Shown here: positions 51,364-61,406 of the stretch, piece after piece
Layout: each line of letters begins with the position of its first letter
Numbering within the stretch: the first letter of the stretch is position 1
NCBI GenBank assembly: GCA_046350295.1
Contig: JAXMAR010000033.1
Coordinates: 1-64,000 of the forward strand
Origin: JAXMAR01 sp046350295
GTDB lineage: Bacteria; Planctomycetota; Planctomycetia; Gemmatales; Gemmataceae
Reading direction: 5' to 3'
DNA length: 64,000 bases
Notes under the pieces: generated by a model
What the model saw: only the letters and a program-made list of their open reading frames with translations
Databases searched by the model: none
Told to the model about the DNA's origin: nothing
Program-made: the position numbers and the translations under genes

Positions 51364-52761
51364 ATGAAATCGACCCTCCGCCGCTTGCCGGCAGGCCTCG
51401 CCCTCCTGGGCCTGGCGTTTGCCGCGCAGACGGCGTCCGCCGCCTGTTGCTATTTCTCCGCCAAGAACACCGACATCCTTCAGCCGGCCCAGAAGGTGTT
51501 CCTCAGCTACGATCCAACGGAGAAGGTCGAGACCTTCACCGTGCAGCCCAAGTTCGAAGGCAACGCCCTCGATTTCGGCATGGTGATCCCGACGCCGGCG
51601 CAGCCCAAGCTGCACGAGATGCCCAAGGAGTTCTTCAAGCACCTCGCCTATTACACGATCCTCAAGCGGCGCGAGTTCCCGCGCAGCGCCCTCTTGCCTC
51701 GACCGCGCTACAAGTTCGGCGGCGGCAAAGCCAAGGGCAAGGCGATGGCCGCCGAATCGAGCGCCGCCGGCAAGAAGGCCGACGCGCCCGAGCCGCCCCC
51801 CGTGCGCATCCTCGAGACCGGCGTCGTCGGCTCGCTCGATTACAAGGTCCTCGAAGCCGACCGGGCCGACGCCCTGTTCCAGTGGCTCAAGGACAACAAG
51901 TACCAGTACTCAGGCGACGAGGCGACCCTCGACTTCTACGTGCGCCAGAAGTGGTTCTTCACCGTCATGAAGATCGACACCATGGCGATGAAGAAGAACA
52001 AGGACGGCAGCTTCACCGGCGAGGTGACGCCGACACGCTTCCAGTTCGCCAGCGACAAGATCGTCTACCCCTTGAAGATCACGCAGATCAGCGTCAAGGA
52101 CAAGACCGAGGCGCTCTTCTACGTCCAGGCGCCCCACAAGGTCGACTTGCAAGGCGACAACACCTACCAGTACACCTGGATCCCCATGCTGCAAGCGGCC
52201 ACCGGCTGCACCCCCGGCGGCATCAAGGGGGGCGGCGAGCAATGGGTCAAGGACCTCGGGCCACAGGTTCCGGTGCTCCTCAAGCGTGCCCAGGACCTCG
52301 GCTTCCACTTCGTGGCCAGTCGCCGTCCCGCCCCGAACGCCAAGGGACACATCCCGACCACGATGGAATGGGCCCGCAAGCTGACCGCCGAGGACGTCCA
52401 GGTCCTCAAGGGGGAAGCCCCCTACAGCGAAAAGGTCCCGAACGTCGACGAAGGCTTCACCCAGGCCGACATGAAAGACCCCAAGCGCTCCGATGCCGTC
52501 ATCAAGGTGATCCAGTCGCGCCTCGCCAAGGCCCAGAAAGAACGGCCCTATGGCTACGCCGTGCGGCACGTTCCCGCCGAGGAGCTCAAGGGCCTGACCC
52601 AGCTCACCGGCCACCTGGCCGAGGGGAAGTTCATCACCAAGTTCCGCAAGATCTTCTGCCGTGACGAGATGAACGACGACCTCGTCCTCATCCCGTCCCG
52701 CCAGGGGGACCACGAGGACACCTCGGAGTACGAGGAGATCCTCCCGACCTCGCCTCCATGA
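51364..52761 (+). CDS. DUF2330 secreted protein, paralog 4
   Basis: A 465-aa last member of the array, very close to paralog 3 over most of its length. Differences: the variable segment is Lys/Ala rich (FGGGKAKGKAMAAESSAAGK), and residues about 315-325 read FHFVASRRPAPNAKG where the other three have FRFMPGQRP. The end GLTQLTGHLAEGKFITKFRK is otherwise conserved. The signal peptide is LPAGLALLGLAFAAQTASA. AGGAGA precedes the ATG. A strong terminator follows, so the array is probably transcribed from the promoter before paralog 1. Confidence 0.93.
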   Translation: MKSTLRRLPAGLALLGLAFAAQTASAACCYFSAKNTDILQPAQKVFLSYDPTEKVETFTVQPKFEGNALDFGMVIPTPAQPKLHEMPKEFFKHLAYYTILKRREFPRSALLPRPRYKFGGGKAKGKAMAAESSAAGKKADAPEPPPVRILETGVVGSLDYKVLEADRADALFQWLKDNKYQYSGDEATLDFYVRQKWFFTVMKIDTMAMKKNKDGSFTGEVTPTRFQFASDKIVYPLKITQISVKDKTEALFYVQAPHKVDLQGDNTYQYTWIPMLQAATGCTPGGIKGGGEQWVKDLGPQVPVLLKRAQDLGFHFVASRRPAPNAKGHIPTTMEWARKLTAEDVQVLKGEAPYSEKVPNVDEGFTQADMKDPKRSDAVIKVIQSRLAKAQKERPYGYAVRHVPAEELKGLTQLTGHLAEGKFITKFRKIFCRDEMNDDLVLIPSRQGDHEDTSEYEEILPTSPP

Positions 52762-52790
52762 TCCCGGCCGGCGCAAGCCGACGACGTGGA

Positions 52791-52828
52791 AGATAAAGGC
52801 CGCGGCACGATGCCGCGGCCCTTTATCT
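52791..52828. terminator. Bidirectional terminator between DUF2330 array and asnB-like gene
   Basis: A 17-bp stem AGATAAAGGCCGCGGCA (52791-52807) with its complement at 52811-52828 (one bulged C) around loop CGA. A-rich on one side and T-rich on the other, it can stop transcription from both convergent units. Confidence 0.85.
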
Positions 52829-52865
52829 TTGGCGCTTTCGGAGACGGTTGGCTTTGTCGCTCGGG

Positions 52866-54869
52866 TCAGGCGGTGACGAGCTCGGGACGCCTCAGCGTTT
52901 GCGGTTTGGCGGCGCCGGGCAGGGCGCAGAGGCTACCGTCGATGTAGGTGTGATGCCAGAGCTGGGTGGCGAGGACGCCGACCAGGCCGAGCTCGACGGA
53001 GGAGCGGTTGCGGAAGCCGAGCCGCTTCTCGAAGACGGCGCGTTGCCACGCCTTGACCGCATCGAGATTGAAGTAACCGGTCTTGCGGAGCGACTCCTCG
53101 CTGAGGAGCTGGTCGACGTAGGGGGGGGTGCCGTGGCTGAAAAAGCTGTCGAGCGGGGCGCGGAACATGCCCTTGGGACGCCAGGCGACCTCGCGCGGCA
53201 GGTAGCGCTCGCCGAGGAGGCGGAGGATGTACTTGTCCTGGAAGCGACGCAGCTTCCACTTGGGATGGATGCGGGCGAGGAAGGCGAAGACCTCCTCGTC
53301 GAGGAACGGGTAGCGCGTCTCGACCGAGGAGTGCATGGCCACGCGGTCCCCCTTGGAGGCGAGGAGGTGGCCGACGAGGTGGATACGGCCGGCCCAGAAG
53401 AAGGCGCGGTTCATGGGATGCCAGCGGCGTATCCGTTCGAGCGGCGGGGCGAGGTCTTCGTAAGGCAGATAGTCGCCGAGCGTTTCGAGCGTCTGCGGGC
53501 TGAAGAAGCGCAAGCGCGACTGGCCCATGACGCCGTAAATGTCTTGATAGGGCGTGTGGTCTCCCAGGAAGTTTCGGATGCGGGCGACATAGGCGAGCGC
53601 GCCCTTGGGGGCGCCCATCGCCCGCATGATGCCGCGGCGCAGGAACTTGCTCAGCGGGACACCGGGGATGATATCGAGGTAGCCGAGGAGCCGATGGATC
53701 TTGAACCAGGCGTAGCCGGCGAGCCATTCGTCGGAGCCTTCGCCGGTGAGGGCGACCTTGAAGCCGTGTTGATGGACGGAGCGGGCCAGGCCCATGAGGC
53801 CGACGCACGAGGTATCGATGACGGGGGCTTCGGCGGCGCGGATCAGCTCGGGGTAGTCATGAGTGATCTCCTCGTCGCCGCAGCGGACGACGATCGGCTC
53901 GGCGCCGATGTGGCGGGACGTGACGGCAGCCTGGTCGGTTTCATCGAGGCGCCCAGGCACCTTGATCGTGAAGGTCGGAATCGACGTGCCGCGGATGCGC
54001 GCCGCCATGGCGACAACGAGGCTCGAGTCGATGCCGCCGGACAGATAAGACACGACGGGGACGTCCGCCCGCAGCCGGCGCTCGACGGCGGCGAGCATCC
54101 GGTCCTCGAACTCGTCGACCAGCTTGCGCGGATCGTCGCTCGGGTCCTCGTCCCCCTGGTTGGGGAAATCGATCATCCAGTAAGGCCGCTCGCGCAGGCG
54201 CGCCGGTTCTCCGGGCCGGCCGAGCTGGATGCTCATCATGTGGCCGGGCTGGAGCGCCTGGATGCCCTCGAAGCAGGTGGCGGGGCCGGGGACGGCGAAG
54301 AAGTTGAAGACCTGGTCGAGGCCGCGCAGGTCGGTACGGGCCTCGACCATGCCGCTCGCCAGGATCGCCTTGATCTCGGACGCGAAAAGGAGCCAGTCAC
54401 CGGAGCCGTCTTTTTGCCTGGTCCAGAAGAGGGGGCAGATGCCGAAGCGATCGCGCGCCAGGACGAGCTGACGGCGGCGGTAGTCGTAGACGGCGATGGC
54501 GAACTGGCCGCGCAAGTGATCGAGAAATTGCTCGTGGTGGTCTTCCCACAGGTGCGGGATCAGCTCGGTGTCGCAGTGCGTGGCGAAGCGATGGCCGCGG
54601 CTCTCGAGCAGCGTCCGCATCTCGGGGTAGTCGAAGAACTCGCCGTTGAAGACCGTCACGACGGAGCGGTCTTCATTCCAGATCGGCTGCTGGCCATCCG
54701 CGAGGCCGACGATGCTGAGGCGGCGATTGGCGAGGACCATCTCGGGCTCGTCGAGGTACCCTTCCTCGTCGGGGCCGCGGTGAATGATGGCGTCGGCCAT
54801 GCGGCGGACGACGCCGGTGGGGGCGAGGTTACGCCCCGTGAGATCGATGATGCCGGCGATGCCGCACAT
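52866..54869 (-). CDS. asnB: Asparagine synthase (glutamine-hydrolysing) family protein
   Basis: A 667-aa two-domain amidotransferase. Cys2 (after Met removal) is in MCGIAGIIDL, followed by the class II glutaminase domain (HRGPDEEGY, NGEFFDYPEMR, ARDRFGICPLFW). The synthase domain carries the PP-loop YLSGGIDSSLV (binding ATP) and ALTGEGSDEWLAGY. Asparagine synthase itself or a relative that amidates a surface or antibiotic intermediate are both possible; the C-terminus is about 100 residues longer than E. coli AsnB (554 aa) and contains an extra helical segment. The gene is convergent with the DUF2330 array. Its upstream region holds the repeats at 54902-55034. Confidence 0.9.
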   Translation of the reverse strand: MCGIAGIIDLTGRNLAPTGVVRRMADAIIHRGPDEEGYLDEPEMVLANRRLSIVGLADGQQPIWNEDRSVVTVFNGEFFDYPEMRTLLESRGHRFATHCDTELIPHLWEDHHEQFLDHLRGQFAIAVYDYRRRQLVLARDRFGICPLFWTRQKDGSGDWLLFASEIKAILASGMVEARTDLRGLDQVFNFFAVPGPATCFEGIQALQPGHMMSIQLGRPGEPARLRERPYWMIDFPNQGDEDPSDDPRKLVDEFEDRMLAAVERRLRADVPVVSYLSGGIDSSLVVAMAARIRGTSIPTFTIKVPGRLDETDQAAVTSRHIGAEPIVVRCGDEEITHDYPELIRAAEAPVIDTSCVGLMGLARSVHQHGFKVALTGEGSDEWLAGYAWFKIHRLLGYLDIIPGVPLSKFLRRGIMRAMGAPKGALAYVARIRNFLGDHTPYQDIYGVMGQSRLRFFSPQTLETLGDYLPYEDLAPPLERIRRWHPMNRAFFWAGRIHLVGHLLASKGDRVAMHSSVETRYPFLDEEVFAFLARIHPKWKLRRFQDKYILRLLGERYLPREVAWRPKGMFRAPLDSFFSHGTPPYVDQLLSEESLRKTGYFNLDAVKAWQRAVFEKRLGFRNRSSVELGLVGVLATQLWHHTYIDGSLCALPGAAKPQTLRRPELVTA

Positions 54870-54901
54870 GAAGCGTCTTCTCGTTCCTGTTCGCGTTCGA
54901 C

Positions 54902-55034
54902 GTAGGTCAGGCTTTCCAGCCTGATGTAGGTCAGGCTTTCCAGCCTGATGTAGGTCAGGCTTTCCAGCCGGATGTCGCGACCCTGATTCGACTCAAGGCA
55001 GGCGCCCGCTGTCAGCCTGGAAAGGCTGACCTAC
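54902..55034. repeat. Three tandem 24-bp units plus inverted partner
   Basis: A 24-bp unit beginning GTAGGTCAGGCTTTCCAGCC repeats at 54902-54925, 54926-54949 and (two changes) 54950-54973. A complementary copy follows at 55011-55034, ending CTGACCTAC. Each unit is itself a small hairpin (GGCT-TTCC-AGCC). It resembles the GTAGC..GCTAC elements in plan. Confidence 0.8.
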
Positions 55035-55072
55035 CCGTCTCCCACTTCGCCATTTTATTCAACGCGGTTATC

Positions 55073-55101
55073 TTGAAAAAGCCGCAAAGGCCGGGTAGTT
55101 T
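55073..55101 (+). promoter_or_regulatory. Candidate promoter of the desaturase gene
   Basis: TTGAAA (55073-55078), a 17-bp spacer and TAGTTT (55096-55101), followed by TTAACATTTT, lie in an AT-rich pocket 39 bp before ATG 55140. By eye only; the -10 match is weak. Confidence 0.3.
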
Positions 55102-55139
55102 TAACATTTTCCCCCTGTTGCCCGCCAGCGCCCGCACAG

Positions 55140-56378
55140 ATGTCACAAACGCTTTCACCGGCTATCGATCTCACCGACCGGGAGCTGTTGCGCCGCGTCG
55201 CCCAACTGCGCCGGACGAATAACTGGACCGGCTGGCTTTACCTGCTGCGCGAATACCTCTTCCTCGCCATCGTCATCGGGCTGACGGTCGCCTGGTGCGA
55301 GTTCCTCTGGTTCGAGGGCTGGTCGCTCGCCTGGGGGGCGCCGGCGCTGTTCCTGTGCATCGTTTGCGTCGGGGCCGGGCAGCACCGGCTGGCGACGCTG
55401 ACGCACGAGGCCGCCCATTACATGCTCTTCAAGAACCGGCTCCTCAACGAGCTGGTCTCCGAGTGGTTCTGCATGTTTCCGATCCTGGGGACGACGCACC
55501 CCTATCGCGTGCAGCACCTGGGCCATCATCAGTACCCGAACGATCCCGAGCGCGACCCCGACTGGACGCAGATGCGGCTGTCGGGGCATCGCTATCGGTT
55601 TCCGATGTCCGCGGGCCGGTTCGTGTGGGAGTGCTGCATCAAGCAGGCGCTGTGGTGGCCGAGCTTGTTGCGCTACGTGGCGGTGCGCGCCTTCTTCAAG
55701 CCGAATGGTCCGGTGGGCAGCCCGTACCACATGAAGCGGCGGGCGGCGAAGGCGGTCGTGTTCTTCAGCCTGGCGTACCTGGCCGGGTTGATCGGGTCGT
55801 TGACGTATCTGGCGTGGAACGAGGAAACCGCGCTGCTCGCATGGGTCCCGGTGGGGTTCCTGGCCGTGGGCTTGATGTTCTTCCTGCTGGTTCCGGACCG
55901 CTGGCTGACGGAGTACTCGATCAAGAGCGATATTCCGACCCGCTGGCAAAATATGATGCGGTTGACATTCTACACGCTCCTCTCTGCCACCATCGCCGGG
56001 CTGACCGTCTGGACCGGCCGGCCCGTCTGGTTTTACTTTTTCCTGCTCTGGCTCGTGCCGCTGGGGACTTCCTTTTCCTTCTACATGATCCTGCGGCAGA
56101 TCGTGCAGCACGGCAACGCGGATCAGGCGCGGTTCACGAACACGCGCGTGTTCCATGTCCATCCACTCATCAGCATGTCGGTGTTCCCGATCGGCAATGA
56201 CTATCATTTGCCGCACCATCTGTTTCCGATGGTGCCGCATTACAACCTGCGGAAGCTGCACGCCATGCTCATGGAGGCGGAGGAATACCGGACCGGAGCG
56301 ATCCTGGTGGAAGGGTATTTCTTCCCGCCCAAGGAGCCGCGCGAGCATCCGACGGTGGTGGACCTGATGACGCGCTAG
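55140..56378 (+). CDS. Membrane fatty acid desaturase
   Basis: A 412-aa integral membrane di-iron desaturase. The three histidine boxes are present: HEAAH (in LTHEAAHYML), HLGHH (in QHLGHHQYPND) and HLPHH (in DYHLPHHLFP), with about four to six hydrophobic segments (LFLAIVIGLTVAW, FLCIVCVG, FSLAYLAGLIGSL and others). It introduces double bonds into acyl chains of membrane lipids, with electrons from ferredoxin or a reductase encoded elsewhere. It could also act on a sterol- or carotenoid-like substrate. The start at 55140 has a poor ribosome site. It is convergent with the helicase gene, which ends 4 bp past its stop. Confidence 0.92.
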   Translation: MSQTLSPAIDLTDRELLRRVAQLRRTNNWTGWLYLLREYLFLAIVIGLTVAWCEFLWFEGWSLAWGAPALFLCIVCVGAGQHRLATLTHEAAHYMLFKNRLLNELVSEWFCMFPILGTTHPYRVQHLGHHQYPNDPERDPDWTQMRLSGHRYRFPMSAGRFVWECCIKQALWWPSLLRYVAVRAFFKPNGPVGSPYHMKRRAAKAVVFFSLAYLAGLIGSLTYLAWNEETALLAWVPVGFLAVGLMFFLLVPDRWLTEYSIKSDIPTRWQNMMRLTFYTLLSATIAGLTVWTGRPVWFYFFLLWLVPLGTSFSFYMILRQIVQHGNADQARFTNTRVFHVHPLISMSVFPIGNDYHLPHHLFPMVPHYNLRKLHAMLMEAEEYRTGAILVEGYFFPPKEPREHPTVVDLMTR

Positions 56379-56381
56379 CGG

Positions 56382-59373
56382 TCAGCTCCGTTCGGCGCGG
56401 AAGCCATCCTGCCAGCGACCCTGTCCCTGGAGATAGCGTGCCAGCTGGGCGATGCGCTGCCCTTCCAGGGCGGCGGCGGCGGCGTCGAGGTGCTCGAGCG
56501 GGCCTTGCCAGCCGGCCCGTTTGATGAGATTGCCGGGGTCGGCGAAGAGATAGAGCCGGCGGCGGGCGCGTGTCAGAGCGAGCGCCAGGTCTTGCGGATG
56601 TTCACCGAAGGCGACTGCCCGGTGGGAATGGCTCCGCGTCAAGCTCAGTAGTACCGTGTTGTACTCGCTCTGGCGAAACTTCTCCGGCAGGCCAAGAGGG
56701 AAGGTCCGGCCCTGGAGCGTCTCGGATCGTTCGATCAATTTTGCGATCAGCTCAACCTGTCCCTCGTAGAGGGCTACGATCGCCACGTCGTCCAGCGTGG
56801 CGCCGTTGCCGGAGCCCGCGAGACTTTCGAGTCGCTTGACGAGCGCCTGGGCCTCGAAGTAGTTGGCGAAACCGCGCCGCGGCAGGACGTTGCGCAGGTC
56901 CGGTGGGATGCGGTCGACCGGCCGGATCGCCGTCAAGTCGATCTCCAGCCCGGCGCCCTCGCGCGGCCAGAGCGGGGCGGCTGCATGACGTTTGTCCTCG
57001 GTCTTGCGGCCGTTGTCACGGGGCGGGCAAGGGATGGGATGGAAGACGAGCGGCGCCTCCGCGGTGGTGTCGGGTCCGTGGGCACAAAGCAGGAGATCGG
57101 GGAAGAGAACATCCCCGACGATCCGCGCCAGTGGCCCCTGGGAGCGGTAGGAGACACCGAGGAACATCGTGCGGCCGCTGTCGCGCAGGCGCAGGTGCTG
57201 CTGCAGCCACAGCTCGGCCTGGGCGCGTCCAGCCGGCGCCGCGCTCGATGTGGTCGGAATGGCTCTCGTCCGCCCACTCACGCACGCCCTTCTCCAGCTC
57301 GATCGGCTCGCCCCCGGGCTGCTCGACCCAGGGAACGAGGCGGCACACGAAGCGGTCCGGCTCCTCGCGCACCCAGGCGGTCCGGCCCAGGCGTTGCACC
57401 GCCACCTCTTGCAGCTCGCGGAAGATGAACTGCTTGGCCTGCGCCATGGTCATCTGGGGCGGAAAGACGATCTGCGCCAGCGCCGGTTGCGGCGTGGGCA
57501 GAATGCGCAGCTCCACCTCCGGGAAATCCGCGAGGCGCTCGATCTCCAGGCGGCTCTGCTCCTCCGGCCGGACGGCGCGGAGATGACAACAGAGGCGGCC
57601 CTGCTCGCGGCGCCAGGCGTAAGGGGAGCGGGTGAGGTCGCCGTGCAGGTGTTGCCAGAGCTTGTGGAAGCAGCGCGAGCGCAGTACGTTGGCTTCTCCG
57701 AGCCGAACCGGCGAATCCTTCTTGCCCAGGGGCAGCGTATCGGGCTGATGATCGGCGATGAGCACCCAGTGATTGGCCGCCCGGGAGAGCCGGAGCAGAT
57801 CGGTCTCGGTGACCAGGTGGGCGTCTTCCAGAATGAGCAGGTCGAAGCGGCGCGCTTCCGGATGTAGGTCGAAGCCGTCGAGCGGGGCGGCGATCAGGTT
57901 GGCAAGGTCGGGGAGGCGGCGCACCAGCTCATCCGCGGAGCCATGGAGGAAGGCGGCCCAGTCGCGGTTGAACTGTCTTCGCGCCTGCAGACGGTCCTGC
58001 CGGCGCGTCCATTCCTGCCGCGCCTGGCCCAAGCCTTCTTCGCTGGGCTCCTGTGCCGCCAGCCCCAGCTCCGCGAGCATGGCGTGCCAACGCTCCCGGG
58101 CCTCCGCCAACGCCGCCCGGACACGCCGCAGCGCCTCCTCGATTTCAGCGCCTTGCCGATCGCTCTCCGCCTGAATCAGGCGCTCGACGCACGCCGCTTC
58201 CTCGTTCTCGGTCTCGGCCCGACGCGCATCCAGCGCGTGGCCGGCCTGTTCGGCTGCGGCGAGGTCGGCCCCGGCCTGGCGCTCCTGCTCTTCGAGCTCC
58301 GCCATTCGGGCCGCCACGTCGCCACGAAACACGGCCTTCCACCAAGCGCCGCTCCACCAGCGGCCGGTCCGGCGCGCTTCCGCGAGAGGACGCAGCGCCG
58401 CGAGCTGCGGCTGGAGGGCCTCGCGCCTGGCCCCGGCCTGTGCCGCATTGGCCCGTGCGGTTTGTCGCTCCTGCTCGAGCGCGCGGCGCCGCTCTTCAAA
58501 CCGGCTGCGCGTTTCCAGGACGCGGGCGGCCAGCGCCGTACCGGCCTGTGCGGACTCCGCCCGGACGCGCTGCGGTACCGTCGCGATCTTCGCTTCGAGC
58601 TGGCGCGCCTGCTCTTCGTGCTCCAGGCACGCGGCGAGGGCGGGTTGAAGGCGCTCCGCGGTTTCCTGCCCGTCGCCGTTGTGATATTCCGGCCTGGCGG
58701 CAAGCGCGGCGGCGGTCTGTGCGATATGGGCGCGGAAGGCCGGCCCGAGGTGAGGCAAGGTGAGCGCTTGAACGGCGGGCGGCAGCTGGGCGCCGACTTC
58801 TTCCGGCCCGGTACGCCGTACGGCGAGGGTCTCGGGACAACCGCTGAGGGCGCCGAGCACGGCGTCGAGCGAGCAGCTCCGCGCCGCCACGAACAGGACG
58901 CGCCGGCCCAGGCGGCAGGCGCGGCGGATGATTTCAGCGGTGACGCGCGTTTTGCCGCTGCCCGGCAGGCCCTCGAGCAGGAACACGTCCGGGGTGGCGA
59001 GGGCGCGGGCGACGGCCTCGCGCTGCGCCTCATCCAGGTCGCCGTCCTCGATCGGTTGCGGCTGGACCGGGGGCAGCGCGGAGACATGGCCGGCGAGGAG
59101 GCGGGCGAGGAAAGACTCTTCGGGCGGGTGATCCTTGGCGGCGCCGTTGGCGGGAAGAGGCGTCTGGTGGACGTAAACCAGCCCTTGCCGGCGGGCCAGG
59201 GCGAGGATTTCTTTCTGCTGTTCGGCGGAAGCGGCGCGGAACCATTCTTCCCAGGGAAGGGGGACCGGTTTCGGAGGGAGCGCGGTGTCCGCGGCGCCCG
59301 CTGTGCGCTGGCGCGCGGTCATGACGGCCTCGGTCCGCGGGCGAATGCTGGCCGTCCTGTCGTGGAGATTCAT
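56382..59373 (-). pseudogene. Superfamily I (Upf1/Dna2-like) helicase, split by one frameshift
   Basis: Two open frames together encode about 990 residues. The first, from about 59373 to 57250, carries Walker A FLLEGLPGSGKTRVTAEI, a long Arg/Glu/Ala-rich coiled insertion (about 300 residues), and a Walker B-like LLILEDAHLV (EDAH in place of DEAD/DEAA). The second, to 56382, carries VALYEGQVELIAKLI, TVLLSLTRSHSHRAVAFGEH and LALALTRARRRLYLFADPGN (motifs V and VI). They join near 57250, where the continuation RAQAELWLQQHLRLRDSGRT is one base out of frame. A single sequencing error or a young mutation would explain it. ATG 59373 was chosen for the start; 59475 and later Met codons are also possible. 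Confidence 0.75.
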
Positions 59374-59909
59374 CCGTGACGGGTCCCTTGCGTCTGGTGG
59401 GGGAGTTTGCCGGTCCGAATGCGCGCCATCGTCGCGGTCTTTTCTGTGCTTCAGGCTCGCCGCGCCGCTTCCCATGACATCGTGCTCCTTCTCGGGAAGC
59501 CGCCGGCGCTCCGCTCGCGACCGTGCTTTCCAAGCATCCCCGCCTGGATGGTGTCCGCTTCGCCTGATGGGTCCAGTTGCCTCTGAGGGAAAAGCATGCA
59601 AAAGAAACGAGTTCTTAAAGGGAAGAGGAAATGCTTTGCTCCGGACGAGGGACTGCTGGTTCCAACCTCAAAACCCGAGCAACGCCTTGGACTGGGGAAG
59701 GAGAATCTCCGCTATGCGAATCGAAGCTACCGCTTCGGGAAACGTCCCGTCCATCTAACCTATAGACGGAATTGACTGTCAAAGCTATCCAAACGGGCGC
59801 AAAAACTCAAGAAAATTCAGGGCAAATCCGGAGAAGGGGGGCGAACGCCCGGCCCTCCCGTGCCCCCGGCCTGGTAACGAAAGGGCTTCTCGTTGCCATC
59901 GACTCAACC
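59374..59909. other. Spacer between helicase and transglutaminase genes
   Basis: This 536-bp stretch lies between the chosen helicase start and the 3' end of the transglutaminase-like gene, which reads in the same (minus) direction. It includes the possible N-terminal extension of the helicase up to 59601 and AT-richer sequence from 59600 to 59830. It probably contains the helicase promoter. No other gene is seen. Confidence 0.4.
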
Positions 59910-61406
59910 TTAGTAGCGCACTGCCAGCACGTCAATCTGCAATCGCCCCAGGACCCGCAACACGGGAAACAACGGCGTCATGGTCCGCGCCTCGTGCCAG
60001 CTCTGGTCATTGATCTTGAGATGGAACGCCCCGATCCCGCCTTGCCCCAGCGTCGCGTCAAGCGGCGCCCAGCGCCCGTCGATCCAGACCTCCGTCCACA
60101 TGTGGAAAGCGAAGATCGGGCCGGCGTGGACATCCGCATAGATCAGTCCGACGGCCGTCCGGCTCGGGATGCCTTGAGCGCGGCACATGGCGGCGGTGAG
60201 CATCGCGAACTCGGTGCAGTCCCCCTCCAGGGTGCGGGCGACATGATCGGCGCTGGCGAGCGCCTCGTAGCTCGTCGCCTTCATGTTGCGGAAGACCCAT
60301 TTTTCGATGGCCACGGCCTTTCGCCAAGGGTCGGTCTCCCGTCCCACGGCGCGCCGCGCCAGCTCCTGCACCTTTTCGTCGGCGCTCGTGATAAAGTAGG
60401 AGCTTTCGCGATATTCGGCGCCCGGCTCCTTCTCGTCCGCGCTCGCTCCCCGCGCCTTGGTCTCCAGCTCGAAGGTCGACCCTTTCACGTTCTTGACGCT
60501 TTGCCGCTCGTCGCGCGCGAATGTGCTGGCCGGATCGCTATCCCCTTTCACCGTAACGCGCAGCAACGCGGAGCTCGCCTGCTGCGGACGGGCGATGGGA
60601 CGCGCCAGGCGGATGAACTGGTTGACCCCGATGTCCGGCAGCTTGGCCAGCGGCGCCGGCGCCAGGGCGTTTTCCTTCGTCGTCCGGTACAAGACGACCT
60701 TCCCCAGGCCGGGAACCTCGAACTGGGAGCGCACCGGCATCCGGTCTTCCTTGAGCCAGACCATCATCGACGCCAGCTCGACCTTTTCCACGCGCGGCGG
60801 CTTGATCTCGACACGCAGCAGCTTCGCCTTGGTCTTCCCGCCGAACAGCTCGACCTCCTCTTCCTCCTTCACCTCGACCTTGTGCTCCAGGACGATATTG
60901 AGGGTCGGCTCGAAGCTGGGATAGCTGAAGCTGTCCCCGGGCTTGACGTTCTTTTCCTGGAAGATCATCTGCTGGCGGAACAGGCCGATCACCTCGTCGT
61001 TCCACGGGGCGGGCTTGAGCACGCGCGAGCCCCCTTCGGTGAGGTGGAGCATCCCGTCCTTGACAATGCCGATGATCAGCAGGTCCTTCCCCTTCCCGAT
61101 GACCTGCCGCATCAGGGTGCCGACGACCTTGCCGGTTTGCATCTCGACCGTACCGGTGTCCATGGCGAGCTGGATGGTGTCGGCGAAACGCTTCACCGTC
61201 AGGCGCAGCTCCACGGTCGCGAGATGCAGGATGTGGCCGTCCTTGGTGACTTCCTCTACCTGGGTGTGGACGTAGCCGGCGCGGGCGCCTTCGAGGAAGG
61301 CGACGTCCCACCAGTCGAGGATGACCTTACCCTTGCCGGCGAGGCCGGCGGAGGCGGAGAGGGGAAACGCGACCACGAGACACAAGGGCAGGATCCAGGA
61401 TCGCAT
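59910..61406 (-). CDS. Secreted transglutaminase-like protein
   Basis: A 498-aa exported protein with signal peptide (RSWILPLCLVVAFPLSASAG). The N-terminal half (about 25-290) is beta-rich and unfamiliar, with an acidic/basic stretch (EHKVEVKEEEEVELF). The C-terminal part (about 370-470) is a transglutaminase-like (papain fold) domain with the triad Cys in TLEGDCTEFAMLTAAMCRAQ, His in FAFHMWTEVWIDG and Asp in WAPLDATLGQGG. Such domains in bacteria act as proteases, peptide amidases or cross-linkers; the activity here is not known. The start at 61406 follows a GGAGAAT-like site. Confidence 0.88.
   Translation of the reverse strand: MRSWILPLCLVVAFPLSASAGLAGKGKVILDWWDVAFLEGARAGYVHTQVEEVTKDGHILHLATVELRLTVKRFADTIQLAMDTGTVEMQTGKVVGTLMRQVIGKGKDLLIIGIVKDGMLHLTEGGSRVLKPAPWNDEVIGLFRQQMIFQEKNVKPGDSFSYPSFEPTLNIVLEHKVEVKEEEEVELFGGKTKAKLLRVEIKPPRVEKVELASMMVWLKEDRMPVRSQFEVPGLGKVVLYRTTKENALAPAPLAKLPDIGVNQFIRLARPIARPQQASSALLRVTVKGDSDPASTFARDERQSVKNVKGSTFELETKARGASADEKEPGAEYRESSYFITSADEKVQELARRAVGRETDPWRKAVAIEKWVFRNMKATSYEALASADHVARTLEGDCTEFAMLTAAMCRAQGIPSRTAVGLIYADVHAGPIFAFHMWTEVWIDGRWAPLDATLGQGGIGAFHLKINDQSWHEARTMTPLFPVLRVLGRLQIDVLAVRY

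Noticed and set aside
54902..54973. Tandem 24-bp repeats as a CRISPR array
   Set aside because: There are no spacers between units; the units are directly adjacent, and no cas genes are present.
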